Positions 1-9,779 of a stretch of DNA of 64,000 bases are shown one piece after another (positions within the stretch are counted from its first letter, which is position 1; each line of letters opens with the position of its first letter). Under the pieces are notes generated by a model, which did not search any database, was not told where the DNA came from, and saw nothing but the letters and a program-made list of their open reading frames with translations. The stretch is from Gallionellales bacterium 39-52-133 (GTDB taxonomy: Bacteria > Pseudomonadota > Gammaproteobacteria > Burkholderiales > Gallionellaceae), in assembly GCA_002278935.1 (NCBI GenBank), contig NCJL01000002.1:336267-400266 (forward strand), written 5' to 3'. Both the position numbers and the translations under genes were made by a program.

Positions 1-270
1 GCAGATGGACAGGAAGGCCTGGATAAAGCCAAGGCCAAAACGGTAGACCTGGTGCTGACCGACCAGAACATGCCGCGTATGGATGGCATCACCATGATCA
101 AAGCCCTGCGTGCGATGCCGGCATACAAGAGCGTGCCGATACTAATGCTTACGACCGAGTCGGGTGACGCGATGAAATCGGAAGGGAAGGCAGCCGGGGC
201 GACTGGCTGGATCGTCAAGCCGTTTGACCCGGCGAAACTGCTGGAAGTCGTTAAAAAAGTGATCGGTTAA
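1..270 (+). CDS. cheY: Chemotaxis response regulator CheY (5' end missing)
   Basis: The last 89 codons of a single-domain receiver, open at the window edge. The phosphoacceptor Asp lies in VLTDQNMP, the conserved Thr in MLTTES and the conserved Lys in VKPFDP. The domain stops directly after the last helix with no output domain. When phosphorylated by CheA, a protein of this kind binds FliM and FliN and changes rotation direction. The gene sits 166 bp upstream of cheA, which supports CheY over a general receiver. The N-terminal acidic pair lies outside the window. Confidence 0.93.
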   Translation, partial: ADGQEGLDKAKAKTVDLVLTDQNMPRMDGITMIKALRAMPAYKSVPILMLTTESGDAMKSEGKAAGATGWIVKPFDPAKLLEVVKKVIG

Positions 271-292
271 TTCAACATCCCCGAACTAATAG

Positions 293-392
293 GTAGGTTG
301 GGTTGAGGTACGAAGCCCAACATGTTCAATCGGCATAAACAATGGTGTATGTTTGAAATGAGTTGGGCTTCGCTATGCTCAACCCAACCTAC
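293..392. repeat. Intergenic inverted repeat (GGTTGGGTT type)
   Basis: Between cheY and cheA. The left arm at 293-322 begins GTAGGTTGGGTTGAG and the right arm at 361-392 ends CTCAACCCAACCTAC. The arms are near-perfect inverse copies of about 30 bases around a 38-base loop. There is no T-run after either arm, so a simple intrinsic terminator is not indicated. It resembles REP or small non-autonomous palindromic elements. Confidence 0.85.
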
Positions 393-436
393 AACATAGA
401 AATACCGCGACTTTAATTATCAGGTAATTTCCCAAT

Positions 437-2335
437 ATGAACTTTGATCTGAGTCAATTCTATCAAGTGTTTTTTGAAGAAGCCGGAGAACATCTGGCTT
501 CGATGGAAAGCCTGTTGCTGGCGCTGGATGTGGCCGACCCGGACATGGACGAGCTGAATGCGATCTTCCGCGCAGCACACTCCATCAAGGGCGGCGCGGG
601 CACCTTTGGTTTTACCGATATGACCGAAGTGACGCACATATTGGAGACCCTGCTGGACAAGCTGCGCAAGCAGGAAATGCAGCTGACTACCGAAATGGTG
701 GATGCATTTTTGCAGGCAGGCGATGCCATCTCCATGCAGCTGGCATCGCATCGCGGCGAAGGCGAGGTAGATCAGCAAGTCATACGCGAAATTTGCGAAA
801 AACTGGAACAGCTTACCGGTGCGCCTGTTGCTGCGGTTAAAGAAACCCAAGTCGCCAGCGAATCCACAAGCACCAAAAAAACCAAAAAGAAAGCAGAAAA
901 GGAAAGCGCGCCGGAGCAGGAAGATTACGGCTTTTTTGATCCATTGCCGTCAGAGTGTGTCGCAGATGAGGGCTATGGATTTTTTGGTGATGCACCAAAT
1001 GAAACTGCAAGCGCTGATGACGGGTATGGCTTCTTTACCGAAGTTATAGCGCCTGTTGCCGCGCCTGTGGCAGAGGCTGCCGCAGCCCCGGCCATGATTG
1101 CAAATGCAGCACACCCTACCCGTCGCGCATCAGACAAAGTCGCTGCCAGCAGCGCCGAAACTTCCATTCGTGTCAGCGTGGAAAAGGTGGATCAACTAAT
1201 CAATCTTGTAGGCGAACTGGTGATCACGCAGGCGATGCTTGCACAATCGGCGTCAACACTGGACGTGGCCGCACTTGAGCAATTGCAGAACGGCCTCAAC
1301 CAGCTTGAGCGCAACACGCGGGATATCCAGGAGTCCATCATGTCGGTGCGCATGCTGCCGATCTCCTTTGTGTTCAGCCGCTTCCCGCGCGTGGTGCGCG
1401 ATGTGGCGGGCAAGCTGAACAAGCAAGTCGAGCTTAAAACCCTGGGCGAATCCACCGAGCTGGACAAGGCGCTGATCGAAAAAATCGCCGACCCGCTTAC
1501 CCACCTTATCCGCAACAGCCTTGATCACGGTATTGAGTCACCAGACAAGCGTATTGCCGCAGGAAAGTCCGCCCACGGCACGATTACCCTCAATGCCTTT
1601 CATCAGGGCGGCAGTATTGTGATTGAGGTTGCAGATGATGGCGGCGGCCTCAATCGCGGCAAGATACTTGGCAAGGCCAAAGAACGCGGCTTGCCGGTGA
1701 GTGACAGCATGAGCGATGAAGCGGTGTGGATGCTGATTTTTGAAGCGGGATTTTCCACCGCCGACGTGGTGACCGATGTTTCCGGGCGCGGCGTGGGCAT
1801 GGACGTAGTCAAACGTAACATCGCAGAAATGGGTGGGCGGGTTGAGCTGAGCTCGGCAGAGGGTCACGGCACGCGCACCACCATACGCCTGCCGTTGACG
1901 CTGGCAATACTTGATGGCATGTCGGTAGCGGTAGGCGGGCAAACGTTCATCCTGCCACTGGGGTCAATTGTTGAATCGCTGCAAATCACCGACGAGGAAT
2001 TGAAAACCGTGAGCGGTGACGGGCGCTTGCTGCGTGTGCGAGGAGAATATCTGCCGCTGATTGCGCTGCATGAAGTATTTGCCATCAGTAATGCAATTAC
2101 CGAGCCGAAGCAGGGTATCGCGGTAATCGTCGAAGCCGAGGGCAAAAAAACCGCGCTGCTGGTGGATGAACTGCTAGGCCAGCACCAGGTTGTGATAAAA
2201 AGCCTGGAATCAAATTTCCGCAAGGTGCCCGGCATGTCCGGTGCCACCATCATGGGCGACGGCACCGTCGCGCTGATACTCGATGTGCTCGCATTAAGTT
2301 CGCACCATGTGGCGGGGCTGGCCAAGGCGGCATAA
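437..2335 (+). CDS. cheA: Chemotaxis histidine kinase CheA
   Basis: Cytoplasmic kinase of 632 residues that takes input from receptors through CheW and phosphorylates CheY and CheB. Domains in order: Hpt (about 1-120) with His48 in RAAHSIKGGAG; a linker of roughly 120 residues; the dimerisation helices (about 243-300); the ATP-binding domain with N box LIRNSLDHGIE and glycine boxes DDGGG and GRGVGMD; and the CheW-like domain to the end. No folded P2 (CheY-binding) domain is apparent. Instead the Lys/Glu- and Ala-rich linker carries the motif YGFF three times, at residues 164-167, 180-183 and 197-200. The ATG start begins the Hpt domain without extra residues. cheW follows after a repeat-filled gap. 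Confidence 0.97.
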   Translation: MNFDLSQFYQVFFEEAGEHLASMESLLLALDVADPDMDELNAIFRAAHSIKGGAGTFGFTDMTEVTHILETLLDKLRKQEMQLTTEMVDAFLQAGDAISMQLASHRGEGEVDQQVIREICEKLEQLTGAPVAAVKETQVASESTSTKKTKKKAEKESAPEQEDYGFFDPLPSECVADEGYGFFGDAPNETASADDGYGFFTEVIAPVAAPVAEAAAAPAMIANAAHPTRRASDKVAASSAETSIRVSVEKVDQLINLVGELVITQAMLAQSASTLDVAALEQLQNGLNQLERNTRDIQESIMSVRMLPISFVFSRFPRVVRDVAGKLNKQVELKTLGESTELDKALIEKIADPLTHLIRNSLDHGIESPDKRIAAGKSAHGTITLNAFHQGGSIVIEVADDGGGLNRGKILGKAKERGLPVSDSMSDEAVWMLIFEAGFSTADVVTDVSGRGVGMDVVKRNIAEMGGRVELSSAEGHGTRTTIRLPLTLAILDGMSVAVGGQTFILPLGSIVESLQITDEELKTVSGDGRLLRVRGEYLPLIALHEVFAISNAITEPKQGIAVIVEAEGKKTALLVDELLGQHQVVIKSLESNFRKVPGMSGATIMGDGTVALILDVLALSSHHVAGLAKAA

Positions 2336-2367
2336 TAAAATATTTTTCATCAAATCCTGGGATTTTT

Positions 2368-2430
2368 GTAGGAGCCCAATTTATTGGGCGATGCCCTTTA
2401 CAAGAATCGCCCAATAAATTGGGCTCCTAC
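2368..2430. repeat. Intergenic inverted repeat (AGCCCAATTTATTGGG type)
   Basis: Arms GTAGGAGCCCAATTTATT... at 2368-2392 and its exact inverse at 2406-2430, 25 bases each with a 13-base loop. Each arm is itself partly palindromic (CCCAATTTATTGGG). It lies 33 bp past the cheA stop. It could form a strong hairpin that ends or stabilises the cheA transcript, but no T-run follows. The cheA-cheW gap of 455 bp contains this repeat and one more, and no credible gene. Confidence 0.88.
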
Positions 2431-2684
2431 GCTGTAAAGATTTGAGCAAACCGAAATGCCCGGAACTTGGCTTATCAGCTTAACTCCTAAACTTCCTCAA
2501 AAATCTGCCGCTAACAGCACTACATCAGGCTGCACCTGATGGAAGTAGTACTCGTAAAATGGCATTCCATCACAGGAAGTAATGTCAATTTTGCCCTCTT
2601 TTTATTGAATAAACAGTGGAGTTGGGGGTGTTTAATGCCAGTCTGGAAAAATAATTTAATAGTTGCAGGTCGGGGAAATAGTCC

Positions 2685-2759
2685 CGCAGGGTGGGCAAGT
2701 TTTAATCTGCTCACGCGGTCGAAAATTTGCACGTGGGCAAATCACTTGCCCACCCTACG
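2685..2759. repeat. Intergenic inverted repeat (GGGTGGGCAAGT type)
   Basis: Arms CGCAGGGTGGGCAAGT (2685-2700) and ACTTGCCCACCCTACG (2744-2759), with a 43-base loop, ending 31 bp before cheW. A tighter version of the same element lies at 22311-22348 between motC and motD, so this is a dispersed family. Confidence 0.85.
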
Positions 2760-2790
2760 AATAACGTAACCGTAACAAGGGAGGCAAAAA

Positions 2791-3264
2791 ATGGCAATTG
2801 AAAATACGGTGGCAGGCGGCGAATTTTTAACCTTTACACTGGGGCCGGAGGAATACGGCATCGACATACTCAAGGTGCAGGAGATACGCGGCTACGACTC
2901 TGTGACCACCATTGCCAATACGCCAGGCTTCATCAAAGGCGTGATCAATTTGCGCGGCATTATCGTGCCGATTGTGGATATGCGGATTAAATTCAATCTG
3001 GAGAATGTGACCTATGACCAGCTCACCGTGGTGATCATCCTTAACCTCGCCAGTCGTGTCGTCGGCATGGTGGTAGATGGTGTTTCCGACGTAATCGCGC
3101 TTACCCCCGAACAAATAAAAGCCGCACCACAATTTGGCGCGACGCTGGATACCCAGTATCTGATGGGACTGGGTACTGTGGATGAGCGCATGCTGATACT
3201 GGTGGATATCGAAAAGCTGATGAACAGCAGCGATATGGAACTGGTAGACAAGATTTCTGCCTGA
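2791..3264 (+). CDS. cheW: Chemotaxis coupling protein CheW
   Basis: 157 residues, the usual CheW length. It is a single CheW domain: [21 protein letters not shown] at the N-terminal end, then [19 protein letters not shown], the family signature, then VVDGVSDVI. The protein bridges receptor tips and CheA in the signalling array. A strong ribosome binding site, AGGGAGG, lies 7 bases before the ATG. The receptor gene follows 48 bp downstream. Confidence 0.97.
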   Translation: MAIENTVAGGEFLTFTLGPEEYGIDILKVQEIRGYDSVTTIANTPGFIKGVINLRGIIVPIVDMRIKFNLENVTYDQLTVVIILNLASRVVGMVVDGVSDVIALTPEQIKAAPQFGATLDTQYLMGLGTVDERMLILVDIEKLMNSSDMELVDKISA

Positions 3265-3286
3265 TACATAGCAAATAATTCAATAT

Positions 3287-3299
3287 AATCAAGTACTTA
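3287..3299 (+). repeat. IHF-consensus element, copy 1
   Basis: AATCAAGTACTTA fits WATCARNNNNTTR exactly. It is preceded by the shared AT-rich flank (ATTCAATATAATCAA) seen in the other copies. It lies in the 48-bp gap between cheW and the chemoreceptor gene. Confidence 0.6.
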
Positions 3300-3312
3300 A
3301 GGGGTAAGCAAA

Positions 3313-6162
3313 ATGCGTACAAATCTGCCTGTTACCAATAATGAATACATACTGACTGATAGCGACTCCATTGTTTCCAAGACTGACTTGCAAGGCAAGA
3401 TCACCTTTGTCAACGAAGACTTCAAGCGCATTAGCGGTTTCAGGGAAGAGGAGCTGATAGGACAGCCACAAAATATTGTCCGTCATCCAGATATGCCGGT
3501 GGAAGCGTTTGCCGATTTCTGGGCGACTTTAAAGGCCGGCAGGCCGTGGTCCGGACTGGTAAAAAATCGCTGCAAGAATGGTGACTATTACTGGGTGCTG
3601 GCCAACGCCACGCCTATCTATGAAAGAGGCCAGCTCACCGGGTATATGTCAGTGCGCGGCAAACCCTCACGCACCCAGGTGGAAGCGGCAGACCGAGCTT
3701 ATCAGCTGTTCCGCGATGGCAAGGCGGGCGGCCTGCAAATCAAGGACGGCAAGGTGGTGAAAGCCAGCCTGCTGACCAAATTAAATATCTTCAAGGATAT
3801 GTCTATCAAGTCGCGATTAATCGTCATCATTGCCATTCTTTCTGTGCTGCTGCTGGGCATAGGCGTGCTGGGTTTGAGCGGCATGAACAGGGGCAATGAA
3901 AGTGTGCGTACGGTGTATGAAGACCGCACGGTAGCGCTTTCCCAGCTGGATACCATTATCCGCGCGTTGCTGAATAATCGCCTTGCAGTCACCAGCGCAT
4001 TGCTCGTTCCCAGTGAAGAAAACCTGAAAAACCAGCTTGCGCATCTTGCAGAGAACAAGCAGTTGATCGATAAAACCTGGGATGCCTATATGTCCACGCA
4101 TCTCACCGAGGAAGAAAAGGCGCTGGCCAATGACTTTTTTGATGAGCGTGATGTATTTCTGAAGGATGGTTTACTGCCTGTTATAAGCGCACTGCAAAAA
4201 CGCGACTTTGTCGAAGCACGGCGTATTGTTGAAACCCGATTTACGTCTTTGTTCGAGCCAGTAGCCGCATCAGCCGATCAATTGATCCAGCTGCAGATGG
4301 ATGAGGCGAAAAAAGAATATGAGCAATCGCAAGGTCGTTACTTGCTGAATCGCAATATATCCATTGCAGCGATAGCTTTTGGTTTGATCATGTCTGCCTG
4401 GCTGGGCTTGATGCTGATCCGCGCCATTGTCTCGCCTCTGCAGCGCGCGATAGGCTATTTCGGCAAACTTGCCGACGGTAAATACGACAATATTATTGAA
4501 ATCGACAACCATGACGAGATCGGCAAAGTAATGGACGCATTGCAGTCTATGCAGATCAAGCTGGGTTTTGATGTCAATGAAGCAAGGCGTGTGGCCAACG
4601 AAGCAACCCGCATCCAGATTGCGCTGGATAACGTGGCCACCAGCGTGATGATTGCCGACAATGAACGTAACATCATTTACATGAACCGCTCGGTCGAGGA
4701 GATGTTCAAGGTTGCAGAAAAGGACATCAAAAAGGACCTGCCCAATTTCAACAAGGACACCTTGATAGGTACCAGCATCGACAGCTTTCATAAAAATCCC
4801 GCACATCAGAAGCAGTTGCTAGCCACCTTTACCAGCACCTGGCGCGCAGAGGTGCTGATTGGCGGGCGCACCTTCGCATTGGCCGCCAACCCGGTGATGA
4901 ACGCCAAGGGGGAGCGGCTGGGTTCTGTGGTGGAATGGAATGACCGCACGCTGGAAGTGGCAACCGAAAAAGAGGTGGCTGCAATTGTTGAAGGCGCGGT
5001 GATGGGTGACTTCAGCCGCCGCATGGATATGAACGGAAAATCCGGTTTCTTCAAGCAGCTGGGCGAGGGCATGAACAAGCTCACCGAGACCAGTGAGGTT
5101 GGCCTGAATGAAGTAGTGCGCATGCTGTCGGCACTGGCCAAGGGCGATTTGACCGACAAAATCACCAATGAATATTTTGGAACCTTCGGACAGCTCAAGG
5201 ATGACTCCAATGCGACCGTGGACAACCTGAAGGAAATTATCGGCCAGGTTAAAGAAGCGACCGACACTATCAACACGGCTTCCAAGGAAATTGCCGCCGG
5301 CAATACTGATCTGTCACAACGCACCGAAGAGCAGGCATCTTCACTGGAAGAAACCGCCGCCAGCATGGAAGAACTGACCTCAACCGTGAAGCAGAACGCC
5401 GAGAATGCGAAGCAGGCCAACCAGCTGGCCAAAGGCGCCAGCGAAGTTGCAATTAAAGGCGGCGAAGTGGTGGGGCAGGTGGTGGGCACGATGAGCTCGA
5501 TCAATGAAAGCTCGCGCAAAATTGTGGATATTATTTCCGTCATCGATGGCATCGCGTTCCAGACCAATATACTGGCGCTGAATGCAGCAGTAGAAGCCGC
5601 GCGTGCGGGTGAACAGGGACGCGGCTTTGCGGTGGTGGCCGCTGAAGTGCGCAACCTGGCACAGCGCTCAGCGGCAGCAGCCAAGGAAATCAAGACGCTG
5701 ATCGGCGATTCGGTGGACAAGGTTGAAGTCGGCACCCGTCTGGTGGATGAAGCCGGAAAAACCATGGAGGAAATTGTCAACGCGGTGAAACGCGTCACCG
5801 ACATCATGTCGGAAATTTCCGCAGCTTCCAATGAACAAAGCACCGGCATTGAGCAGGTCAACCAGGCCATCACACAGATGGACGAAGTCACGCAACAAAA
5901 CGCCGCGCTGGTGGAAGAAGCCGCCGCCGCTGCGGAATCGCTGGAAGAACAGGCGCAGTTGCTGGCTGAAGCGGTCAGCATCTTCAAGCTGGAGCATGCG
6001 ACAGGCGTGCAACATCAGGCCAAACGTATTGCTGCACCGCAAGCTGCAAGCAAGCCGACCGAGAAGCCGGCTGCTGCAGCGGCCAGAAAACCGGCTGCCA
6101 AACCCAAAGCACTTCCGGCCAAATCCGGCAAGCCGGATGATGGCGAATGGGAAGAATTTTAA
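3313..6162 (+). CDS. Methyl-accepting chemotaxis protein with Aer-like PAS, 4HB, second PAS and C-terminal tether
   Basis: Receptor of 949 residues. Order: an Aer-type PAS (about 10-115, with RHPDMP and [11 protein letters not shown]); TM1 (about 169-189); a periplasmic helical segment of roughly 160 residues, probably four-helix bundle; TM2 (about 350-372); HAMP; a second cytoplasmic PAS (about 430-560, with [15 protein letters not shown]); a HAMP-like region with AKGDLTDKI; and a long signalling coiled coil with the tip [21 protein letters not shown] Lys/Ala/Pro-rich tail then ends in EWEEF, matching the CheR/CheB-tethering pentapeptide pattern xWxxF. The Aer-like PAS suggests redox or oxygen sensing, but FAD binding is unproven. 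cheR follows directly. Confidence 0.95.
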   Translation: MRTNLPVTNNEYILTDSDSIVSKTDLQGKITFVNEDFKRISGFREEELIGQPQNIVRHPDMPVEAFADFWATLKAGRPWSGLVKNRCKNGDYYWVLANATPIYERGQLTGYMSVRGKPSRTQVEAADRAYQLFRDGKAGGLQIKDGKVVKASLLTKLNIFKDMSIKSRLIVIIAILSVLLLGIGVLGLSGMNRGNESVRTVYEDRTVALSQLDTIIRALLNNRLAVTSALLVPSEENLKNQLAHLAENKQLIDKTWDAYMSTHLTEEEKALANDFFDERDVFLKDGLLPVISALQKRDFVEARRIVETRFTSLFEPVAASADQLIQLQMDEAKKEYEQSQGRYLLNRNISIAAIAFGLIMSAWLGLMLIRAIVSPLQRAIGYFGKLADGKYDNIIEIDNHDEIGKVMDALQSMQIKLGFDVNEARRVANEATRIQIALDNVATSVMIADNERNIIYMNRSVEEMFKVAEKDIKKDLPNFNKDTLIGTSIDSFHKNPAHQKQLLATFTSTWRAEVLIGGRTFALAANPVMNAKGERLGSVVEWNDRTLEVATEKEVAAIVEGAVMGDFSRRMDMNGKSGFFKQLGEGMNKLTETSEVGLNEVVRMLSALAKGDLTDKITNEYFGTFGQLKDDSNATVDNLKEIIGQVKEATDTINTASKEIAAGNTDLSQRTEEQASSLEETAASMEELTSTVKQNAENAKQANQLAKGASEVAIKGGEVVGQVVGTMSSINESSRKIVDIISVIDGIAFQTNILALNAAVEAARAGEQGRGFAVVAAEVRNLAQRSAAAAKEIKTLIGDSVDKVEVGTRLVDEAGKTMEEIVNAVKRVTDIMSEISAASNEQSTGIEQVNQAITQMDEVTQQNAALVEEAAAAAESLEEQAQLLAEAVSIFKLEHATGVQHQAKRIAAPQAASKPTEKPAAAAARKPAAKPKALPAKSGKPDDGEWEEF

Positions 6163-6175
6163 CGACAGTAATAGC

Positions 6176-6200
6176 AGGACTGAGGACTGAGGACTGGGAG
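6176..6200. repeat. Tandem GGACTGA repeat, copy 1
   Basis: Three consecutive copies of AGGACTG-type units between the receptor gene and cheR. The same unit recurs at 18268-18340 and 23209-23313, in both cases with an inverse copy. It lies outside the probable cheR coding region when the start at 6289 is used. Confidence 0.75.
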
Positions 6201-6288
6201 CTGAGTGGTTAAGCAGCTTGGCAGAAGCCACGTCTTGATTATTCAGTTCTTTTTCGCCGAAAGAATCGTTGTTAACTGGTGGAAAAAC

Positions 6289-7185
6289 ATGGCAAGCGAT
6301 GAAGCTGTAAAAGAAGGACGAGAGTTCCATTTTACGAAAAAGGATTTTGACCGGGTATGCAAGCTGATCTACGATCACGCCGGTATTTCCCTGAGTGACT
6401 CGAAGCAGGAGCTCGTTTATAGCCGTTTATCACGGCGCTTGCGCGCCACCGGCATCAGTAATTTCGCCCAGTATCTCGCCTTGCTGGAAAGCAATGACGA
6501 GGCCGAGTGGGAGGAGTTTGCCAACTCGCTGACGACCAATCTCACCTCGTTTTTCCGTGAGGCGCATCATTTTCCGGTTCTGGCCGAGCATTTGCGCAGC
6601 CTGCGCGGCAAGCATCCGATTTCGCTGTGGTGTTCCGCCGCCTCTACCGGGGAAGAGCCTTATACGATGGCGATGACGGTACTCGATGCACTGGGACGCG
6701 ATGCGTCACAGGTGAGCATTGTGGCGACCGATCTGGATACCAAGGTGCTGGCAACCGCCCGTGCCGGTGTGTACCCGGAGGAACGTATTTCCAAGTTGCC
6801 GGCAGATGTGGTCAAGCGCTTTTTTCAGCGTGGCACCGGCGCGCAGGAAGGCATGGTACGGGTGCGCCAGGAATTGCGCGACATGGTTACGTTTCGCCAG
6901 CTGAATTTGCTGGACAACAACTGGTCGGTGCGCGCGCCACTCGATGTGATATTTTGCCGCAATGTGATGATCTACTTCGACAAGCCCACACAGCTTGCCA
7001 TCCTGAAAAAATTTGTGCCTTTGCTGCGCAACAACGGTTTGCTGTTTGCCGGCCATTCGGAAAGCTTTCATCATGCGGATGAGTATTTCAAGTTGCGCGG
7101 CAAAACGGTCTACGAACTGTCACCCGGTGCGCGCAAGCAGGCACTGGAGAATGAGCGCAGAAATCAGACCAGGGATGTGCGATAA
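6289..7185 (+). CDS. cheR: Chemotaxis protein methyltransferase CheR
   Basis: 298 residues from the start chosen here. The frame stays open to 6205, but the upstream 28 codons overlap the GGACTGA repeat region and are unlike CheR. The N-terminal helical domain includes DFDRVCKLIYDHAGISL. The SAM-binding core has WCSAASTGEEPYTMAM, the acidic VATDLDTKVLATAR, and the catalytic region VIFCRNVMIYFD. It methylates glutamates on receptors; the EWEEF tail of the preceding receptor is a likely docking site. cheD and cheB follow. Confidence 0.96.
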   Translation: MASDEAVKEGREFHFTKKDFDRVCKLIYDHAGISLSDSKQELVYSRLSRRLRATGISNFAQYLALLESNDEAEWEEFANSLTTNLTSFFREAHHFPVLAEHLRSLRGKHPISLWCSAASTGEEPYTMAMTVLDALGRDASQVSIVATDLDTKVLATARAGVYPEERISKLPADVVKRFFQRGTGAQEGMVRVRQELRDMVTFRQLNLLDNNWSVRAPLDVIFCRNVMIYFDKPTQLAILKKFVPLLRNNGLLFAGHSESFHHADEYFKLRGKTVYELSPGARKQALENERRNQTRDVR

Positions 7186-7189
7186 TATA

Positions 7190-7202
7190 TAACTATTTGA
7201 TT
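7190..7202 (-). repeat. IHF-consensus element, copy 2
   Basis: On the minus strand AATCAAATAGTTA fits WATCARNNNNTTR, and ATATTCAATTT precedes it. It lies just after the cheR stop, in the cheR-cheD gap. Confidence 0.6.
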
Positions 7203-7300
7203 AAATTGAATATTTTATATTGCAAGTCAACTTGCCCTGTACTTTCCGGCCTCTACCGCTGTCGTTTTGTACAGCGTGCGCAAATACAGGGGTAAGCTGC

Positions 7301-7909
7301 ATGGGTGATGGTGCCGACACGACATTTTCCCCCAATCTTTATTTTGACAGCAGCTTCGATATTGATGCCGCCAAAATTTTGCCGGGCGAATATTATGTGA
7401 CCAAGCGCGACATGGTGCTGGTGACGGTACTGGGCTCGTGCGTGGCAGCCTGCATACGCGACCGGGTCAGCGGCATTGGCGGCATGAATCACTTCATGCT
7501 GCCCGACAATAATCGCGACAATGGCGATCCGGCCAGTAGCTCGGCGCGCTACGGCAGCTACGCGATGGAGATGATGATCAACCAGTTGCTGAAAATGGGC
7601 GCGCGCCGGGATAATCTGGAAGCCAAGATCTTTGGCGGTGGCAGCGTAATGCGTGGAATGGTGACGGCGAATGTGGGCTCGCGCAATGCGAAGTTTGCGC
7701 TGGACTATCTGCATGCTGAAGATATAACCGTGGTCGGGCAGGATCTGAATGCCGACTATGCGCGCAAAGTTTATTTTTTTCCGAATAGCGGGCGTGTGCT
7801 GGTAAAAAAGATACGCACTATGCATAATGAAACTATTGTAGAGCGCGAGCAGGCCTACAGGGCCAGGCTCAGGGGCGCGCACATTGAGGGCGATATTGAG
7901 CTGTTTTGA
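7301..7909 (+). CDS. cheD: Receptor glutamine deamidase CheD
   Basis: 202 residues from the ATG at 7301, which has AGGGG upstream. The frame is open to 7220, but the extra 27 residues do not resemble the family. The catalytic Cys47 lies in VLGSCVAACIRD and His64 in GGMNHFMLP; FGGGSVM and GRNAKFA-like segments follow (here SRNAKFALDYL). CheD deamidates glutamines on receptors and in some bacteria interacts with CheC. No cheC is seen in this window. It lies between cheR and cheB, a common order. Confidence 0.94.
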   Translation: MGDGADTTFSPNLYFDSSFDIDAAKILPGEYYVTKRDMVLVTVLGSCVAACIRDRVSGIGGMNHFMLPDNNRDNGDPASSSARYGSYAMEMMINQLLKMGARRDNLEAKIFGGGSVMRGMVTANVGSRNAKFALDYLHAEDITVVGQDLNADYARKVYFFPNSGRVLVKKIRTMHNETIVEREQAYRARLRGAHIEGDIELF

Positions 7910-8055
7910 CCTGCAGGCTTCAAGCAGGCCTATGTACACCGGGGTGCAGGAATGATGCGGGAGCGCAGCCCATTGATTGCGAACAAGGGCGTCAGCATTT
8001 GAATCGGTAACAATTACTTAACCGTATATCTTCATAATCAGTGAAAGAGACATAC

Positions 8056-9150
8056 ATGTTGCAAAACGCGGTTCAAGCGCCAAAAATAAAAGTCCTGATC
8101 GTCGATGATTCCGCGCTGATACGCAGTATTTTAAAAGAAATCATTAACAGCTACCCCGACATGGAAGCAATCGGGGCAGCCTCCAATCCGTTGCAGGCGC
8201 GCGACATGATTAAATCACTCAACCCCGATGTGCTGACGCTGGATGTGGAAATGCCCGAGATGGACGGGCTGACTTTTCTGGAAAAACTGATGCGCCTGCG
8301 TCCCCTGCCTGTGTTGATGATTTCCAGCCTGACCGAGCGAGGCTCCGAAGCCGCTTTGCGTGCGCTCGAGCTGGGCGCGGTTGATTTCCTGGCGAAGCCC
8401 AAGCTGGGTATCAGCGACGGCATGCGTGAATATGCAGACGATATCGCTTCCAAGATACGTGCAGCCTGCCTCAGCAAGTCACGTCTGGCACGGCAGATTG
8501 CGCCATCGGGTGCTGCGCAGGAGATGTTGCCGGATCTGGGTAACCGTATTGCCAGCACCGAAAAAATAATTATTCTGGGGGCGTCTACCGGCGGCACCGA
8601 GGCAATCAAGGAATTTCTGATGCGGCTTCCGGCTGATGCGCCGGGTATTCTGATCGCGCAGCACATGCCGGAGGCGTTTACCAAGTCCTTTGCTGCAAGG
8701 CTCGACAGTCTGTGCAAAATAAATGTGGTGGAAGCCCAGGGCAATGAGCGCGTTCTGCCCGGGCATGCTTATATTGCACCGGGACACTCGCACCTTATGC
8801 TCAAGCGCAGCGGTGCAAATTACATGACGGAATTGAGCCAGGCAGCGCCGGTAAACCATCATCGTCCTTCGGTTGAAGTGCTGTTTCGCTCGGCCGCCAA
8901 GCATGCCGGCCAGAACGTCATCGGCGTGATGCTGACCGGCATGGGCAAGGATGGAGCAAACGCAATGCTGGAGATGCGTCAGGCTGGCGCATATAATTTT
9001 GCACAAAATGAGGAAACTTGTGTAGTCTTTGGTATGCCGCGCGAAGCGATAGCAGTGGGCGCGGTAGACGAGATTGTGCCGATACAGGATATGGCGCAGC
9101 GGGTGCTGCTCAGGCTGGCACAGGGTGGGGCACGAAATATCAGGGTTTAG
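8056..9150 (+). CDS. cheB: Protein-glutamate methylesterase CheB
   Basis: 364 residues. The receiver domain has acidic pair DDSA and phosphoacceptor Asp63 in [11 protein letters not shown]. The linker leads to the methylesterase domain with Ser177 in LGASTGG, His203 in [10 protein letters not shown] and Asp299 in TGMGKDG. It removes receptor methyl groups and may deamidate as well. An in-frame GTG lies at 8041. The ATG at 8056 is preferred because GAAAGAG lies just upstream of it. Confidence 0.96.
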   Translation: MLQNAVQAPKIKVLIVDDSALIRSILKEIINSYPDMEAIGAASNPLQARDMIKSLNPDVLTLDVEMPEMDGLTFLEKLMRLRPLPVLMISSLTERGSEAALRALELGAVDFLAKPKLGISDGMREYADDIASKIRAACLSKSRLARQIAPSGAAQEMLPDLGNRIASTEKIIILGASTGGTEAIKEFLMRLPADAPGILIAQHMPEAFTKSFAARLDSLCKINVVEAQGNERVLPGHAYIAPGHSHLMLKRSGANYMTELSQAAPVNHHRPSVEVLFRSAAKHAGQNVIGVMLTGMGKDGANAMLEMRQAGAYNFAQNEETCVVFGMPREAIAVGAVDEIVPIQDMAQRVLLRLAQGGARNIRV

Positions 9151-9284
9151 CTTATATAATGCACCGTCTTCCGGCTTGGCAGGCATGGGTCAAAACGGAA
9201 TTTTGAAAGTTTGTATCGCTTATTGGTGTGCCGGCATGACGAACGGGAAGTCGGGCATGACGTGTATTTTAGAGGGAGAAAGTA

Positions 9285-9590
9285 ATGAGTATTAGCGCAA
9301 CCGTATCAGGAAATATTGCCACAATCATCATGTCTGGCCGCTTTGATTTTAATGTGCAGCGTGATTTCAAAGATGCATATGACCCACAGCTGAGCAATGC
9401 CGCGGTGGGCGCTATCGAGGTTAACCTTGCGGGTGTCGATTACCTCGACAGTTCAGCACTCGGCATGCTGCTGATGTTGCGCGAGCGTGCAACTTCTGCC
9501 GGCAAGAGCCTGAAGCTATGCAAGCCTACCTCAGGCGTGGCGCAAATTCTCGAAATTGCCAATTTTTCCAAATTGTTCACGATTGAATAA
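9285..9590 (+). CDS. STAS-domain anti-anti-sigma factor
   Basis: 101 residues, a single STAS domain with the signature VDYLDSSALGMLLMLRE. Ser56 or Ser57 is the expected target of an RsbW/SpoIIAB-type kinase. The ribosome binding site GAGGGAGAAAG precedes the ATG. In partner switching, the unphosphorylated STAS protein sequesters an anti-sigma factor or other target. The next genes encode a PP2C phosphatase and, two genes on, a receiver fused to the matching type of ATPase. In Pseudomonas aeruginosa, HsbA is a STAS protein that binds FlgM; equivalence here is inferred from context only. Confidence 0.92.
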   Translation: MSISATVSGNIATIIMSGRFDFNVQRDFKDAYDPQLSNAAVGAIEVNLAGVDYLDSSALGMLLMLRERATSAGKSLKLCKPTSGVAQILEIANFSKLFTIE

Positions 9591-9779
9591 ATTAAGGCGG
9601 GCCGCGAACCTTTCAGCGATTTACTCGCATTAGGCAAACCGGCATGCGGGCCATTACCCGCAAAGGACGGGGCAATACACCACCGAAGATATTTTCAGAC
9701 GGTTGGGGGAAAAAGTCCCATATATACAAGCCCTGTCTGTACTTAATGGGTCATTTCGGTTTATACAGGAAAGCTTGCC

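Noticed and set aside
2539..2769. Possible small gene between cheA and cheW
   Set aside because: The frame runs through the inverted repeat at 2685-2759 and has no good ribosome site or recognisable protein.
4806..5987. Open frame of 393 codons on the minus strand opposite the chemoreceptor signalling domain
   Set aside because: It is exactly antisense to a strongly conserved coiled coil, has Ser/Ala-rich low-information sequence, and matches no family I know. It is a by-product of codon use.
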